Translations under genes and position numbers: made by a program
Shown here: in pieces, positions 32,875 to 35,052 of the stretch
How the letters are laid out: each line of letters starts with the position of its first letter
Position numbering within the stretch: position 1 is the first letter of the stretch
Notes under the pieces: generated by a model
What the model was told of the DNA's origin: nothing
The model's input: the letters and a program-made list of their open reading frames with translations, nothing else
The model's database searches: none
Assembly: GCA_029781135.1 (NCBI GenBank)
Contig: JAKOXH010000004.1
Span: 1 to 35,052, forward strand
Direction of reading: 5' to 3'
Source: Planctomycetota bacterium
GTDB lineage: Bacteria > Planctomycetota > Planctomycetia > Pirellulales > Lacipirellulaceae
Length of the DNA stretch: 35,052 nucleotides

Positions 32875-33939
32875 ATGCCGGTCGCGATGGTCCGAAATGG
32901 CTTCACGCTTGTGGAACTTCTGGTGGTGATCGCGATTATTGGCATTCTCGTCGCCCTTTTATTGCCGGCCATTCAAAATGCCCGCGAATCGGCGCGACGT
33001 TCGCAATGCCTGAGCAATCTCAAGCAACTCGGCGTCGCACTTCATAATTACGTGTCGGCAGAAAAACACTTTCCGCCGGGCGCCGTCGCGAAGACCTACC
33101 CGGGCCAGCCTAGTCATCCCGAAACCTTCTATCGTTGGTCGTCGTTGGCTCACCTGCTGCCCTTTCTGGAGAACCAGTCGGTGCGTGATCTGTTGGATCT
33201 TTCACTGCCCCTGTACATGCCGGCCGCCGGCTACCCCATTGCCGACCGGAATAAAGCCGGGGTCGCCAAAATACTGCCCGAGTTTCTTTGCCCCAGCGAT
33301 ATCGGGCAGCCCGCCAAATCAGAATGGGGCCCCACCAATTACGTGGCCTGTGCCGGCAGCGGCGTAGGCGGCGGTACTCCGTTCGAGACTGACGGCATCT
33401 TCTACGTCAATTCGGCGACGTCCTTCGCACAAATCGGCGACGGCAGCTCCCATACTGCCGCGATGTCCGAGAGTCTATTGGGGGAAGACATCCAAGCGAT
33501 TTTGGCCAGCGGCTACGGCGGCGCGATGCCGGAACGTCACTACAAGTTTTCACTCGGCTTCTCCGCAACGCCCGATCTGACCGATACCCGATGCAACAGC
33601 TCCAGGAACTTTAACTCTTCACTGGGCAACGGCAACGATCCGCGCGGCTTTGCCTGGTGTAGTGGGGAGTATCGGTGCGCACTTTACAACCACTACTATC
33701 CTCCCAATACCGCCAATTACGACTGCATTACGTCGGTGACGGTTGATCCATCGGTCCCCCCTAAGAAGCTGTACTCTGCGTACGGGTGGCGCACGGCCCG
33801 TGGCGCTCATCCGGCAGGCGTGAACGTGCTGCTCGCCGACGGCAGCGTACAGTTTACGTCGAACAGCATCGACCTGTTGATCTGGCAACATCTCTCGACG
33901 CGCGACAGCCACGATGAAGTCACGGAATCATCGCCCTAG
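32875..33939 (+). CDS. DUF1559 family prepilin-like protein
   Basis: The 354-residue protein starts at ATG 32875 (MPVAMVRNGFTLVELLVVIAI). The class III signal G9/F10 with Glu14 (NGFTLVELL) is the prepilin peptidase site, and the hydrophobic helix (residues 10-30) is the pilin-like transmembrane stem. The C-terminus contains HPAGVNVLLADGSVQF, the H-x-G-x-x-x-x-x-x-D-G motif region that defines the DUF1559 family, a large planctomycete expansion of unknown job. ATG 32887 is a possible shorter start. The frame opens earlier (32710) inside the preceding gene; that part is not coding. It is the last chromosomal gene before the right IS element. Confidence 0.92.
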   Translation: MPVAMVRNGFTLVELLVVIAIIGILVALLLPAIQNARESARRSQCLSNLKQLGVALHNYVSAEKHFPPGAVAKTYPGQPSHPETFYRWSSLAHLLPFLENQSVRDLLDLSLPLYMPAAGYPIADRNKAGVAKILPEFLCPSDIGQPAKSEWGPTNYVACAGSGVGGGTPFETDGIFYVNSATSFAQIGDGSSHTAAMSESLLGEDIQAILASGYGGAMPERHYKFSLGFSATPDLTDTRCNSSRNFNSSLGNGNDPRGFAWCSGEYRCALYNHYYPPNTANYDCITSVTVDPSVPPKKLYSAYGWRTARGAHPAGVNVLLADGSVQFTSNSIDLLIWQHLSTRDSHDEVTESSP

Positions 33940-34098
33940 CGGCACGTGCCTTCTCGTCTTCGACTCATGCCGAGCGAGAAGCTTCTTAGTCGTCCCTGAA
34001 AAACTGCGTTGTGTCTACGAATAGGGGGTGCGTAGCGGTTGTTGTGGCGCTAAAATTTGCCAGGTTTTGGTTCCTATGTCCTCGAAAGCTGGCGAAAA

Positions 34099-35052
34099 AT
34101 GCAACCCAAGTCACGTTCTCCGCAGATTGAATTGTTTGGTGCTCGCTTGAGCGAACTGTTGAATCCGGAGCATCCGCTGTACATGCTGGCCGAGCTTCTG
34201 GACTGGTCGCAGTTTGACTCGGCCATCGACGCCTGCTACGCGGAAGAGCTGGGCCGACCGGGAGTGAACACGCGGCTGATGGTCGGCCTGTTGTATTTGA
34301 AGCATGCCTACGACGAGAGTGACGAGTCGGTGGTGGCCCGTTGGGTGGAAAACCCGTACTGGCAGTTCTTTTGCGGTTGCCAGTACATGCAGCACGAGTT
34401 GCCGATCGATCCTTCGAGTTTGAGCCGTTGGCGGAAGCGAGTCGGTGCCGAGCGGCTGGAGAAGTTATTGGAGGCGACGATTCACACGGCGTTGGCGCTG
34501 AGGGCTCTGCGGCCGCAAGAGTTCACGAAGGTGAACGTCGACACCACGGTGCAAGAGAAGGCGATCGCCTTTCCGACCGATGCCCGGCTGTATCACAAGA
34601 TGCGTGTGGCGCTGGTGCGGCGGGCTCAATCGGTGGGCATCGCCCTGCGACAGAATTATCGCTTCACGGGTAAACGGCTGCTGGCCAAGCAAGGACGTTA
34701 TGCTCACGCGCGGCAGATGAAACGGGCGGCGAAAATGACCCGTCAACTGAAAACGATCTTGGGTCGGGTGCTGCGGGACATCCAGCGTAAAGCCGGGAAA
34801 ATCCAGGGCCAAATCACCGACGAGCCCTTGCGAGAACTCGTCGCCCTGGCGGAGCGACTGCTCCAGCAGACACGGACCAGTAAACACAAAATCTACAGTG
34901 TCCACGCTCCCGAGGTGGAGTGCATCGCGAAAGGCAAAGCGCACCAGCGCTACGAGTTCGGCTGCAAGGCCAGCGTGGCCACTACCAGCCAGAGCAATTG
35001 GATCGTCGGCACGCAGGCGCTCGACGGCAATCCTTACGACGGACACACGCTC
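34099..35052 (+). CDS. IS5-family transposase, 3'-truncated by window edge
   Basis: ATG 34099 opens a frame without stop to the window end (318 codons). It has an N-terminal helix region with LLYLKHAYDESDESVVARWVENPYWQFFCG (typical IS5-group DUF772), and NVDTTVQEKAIAFPTDARL with the first catalytic Asp at about residue 148. A Lys/Arg-rich region and KAHQRYEFGCKASVA, DGNPYDGHTL follow, as in the IS5 DDE core; the later catalytic residues lie beyond the edge. A left terminal repeat is expected in the 100 bases before the ATG, perhaps starting near TCCCTGAAAAACTGCG at about 33994. A TTAG lies just before it at 33987, which would fit the YTAR target preference, but the right end is not visible, so this is a guess. 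Confidence 0.88.
   Translation, partial: MQPKSRSPQIELFGARLSELLNPEHPLYMLAELLDWSQFDSAIDACYAEELGRPGVNTRLMVGLLYLKHAYDESDESVVARWVENPYWQFFCGCQYMQHELPIDPSSLSRWRKRVGAERLEKLLEATIHTALALRALRPQEFTKVNVDTTVQEKAIAFPTDARLYHKMRVALVRRAQSVGIALRQNYRFTGKRLLAKQGRYAHARQMKRAAKMTRQLKTILGRVLRDIQRKAGKIQGQITDEPLRELVALAERLLQQTRTSKHKIYSVHAPEVECIAKGKAHQRYEFGCKASVATTSQSNWIVGTQALDGNPYDGHTL

Noticed and set aside
34099..34673. Small plus- and minus-strand frames over the right end
   Set aside because: They are shadows of the IS5 transposase frame, which runs open to the window edge.

Overview
The window looks like a chromosomal segment of a planctomycete, most likely of the Pirellulales type. The marker families are a paired DUF1501 protein and giant cytochrome/WD40/DUF1549/DUF1553 protein, a prepilin-like DUF1559 protein, PEP-CTERM proteins with a dockerin-like repeat, Tat-exported Gfo/Idh/MocA proteins, and formylglycine sulfatases. 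This assignment comes from family content only; there is no rRNA or other phylogenetic marker here. Both ends lie inside transposase genes (IS630-type at the left, IS5-type at the right), so the window may be a contig that broke at insertion sequences.

Left part (about 0.3-19.8 kb) is mostly minus strand. In order of transcription unit: a Tat-exported Gfo/Idh/MocA protein with a Tat-exported alpha/beta hydrolase and a secreted propeller-like protein (4421 down to 338); a plus-strand antitoxin/PIN-toxin pair (4671-5320); a secreted esterase-like hydrolase; sulfatase 1; the giant c-type cytochrome protein followed by DUF1501; an amidase; a small plus-strand rhodanese that overlaps convergently with sulfatase 2; and a NagD-like HAD phosphatase.

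Right part (about 20.2-34 kb) is all plus strand: a secreted glycerophosphodiester phosphodiesterase, a Tat-exported Gfo/Idh/MocA protein, a secreted HEAT-repeat protein, then a cupin (phosphomannose isomerase-like), a TIM-barrel isomerase and a cytoplasmic Gfo/Idh/MocA dehydrogenase. The last three look like a sugar or polyol conversion route. A REP-associated tyrosine transposase flanked by two near-identical palindromes sits exactly between the cupin and the TIM barrel. After these come a sulfotransferase, a PEP-CTERM protein, a beta-propeller/dockerin-like/PEP-CTERM protein and the DUF1559 protein, which together suggest surface or matrix functions.

Taken together, the genes suggest degradation of (possibly sulfated) carbohydrate outside the cytoplasm: sulfatases, esterase-like hydrolases and Tat-exported oxidoreductases upstream, with intracellular sugar isomerisation and oxidation downstream. 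Nearly every gene boundary carries a palindromic repeat, from at least nine different families, one of which has inserted in frame inside a coding sequence. I see no CRISPR array, no tRNA or rRNA gene and no phage module. The best candidates for something not well described are the REP/RAYT cassette inside the sugar operon, the cupin/TIM/Gfo route, and the Gfo-like protein that has lost its usual catalytic residues.
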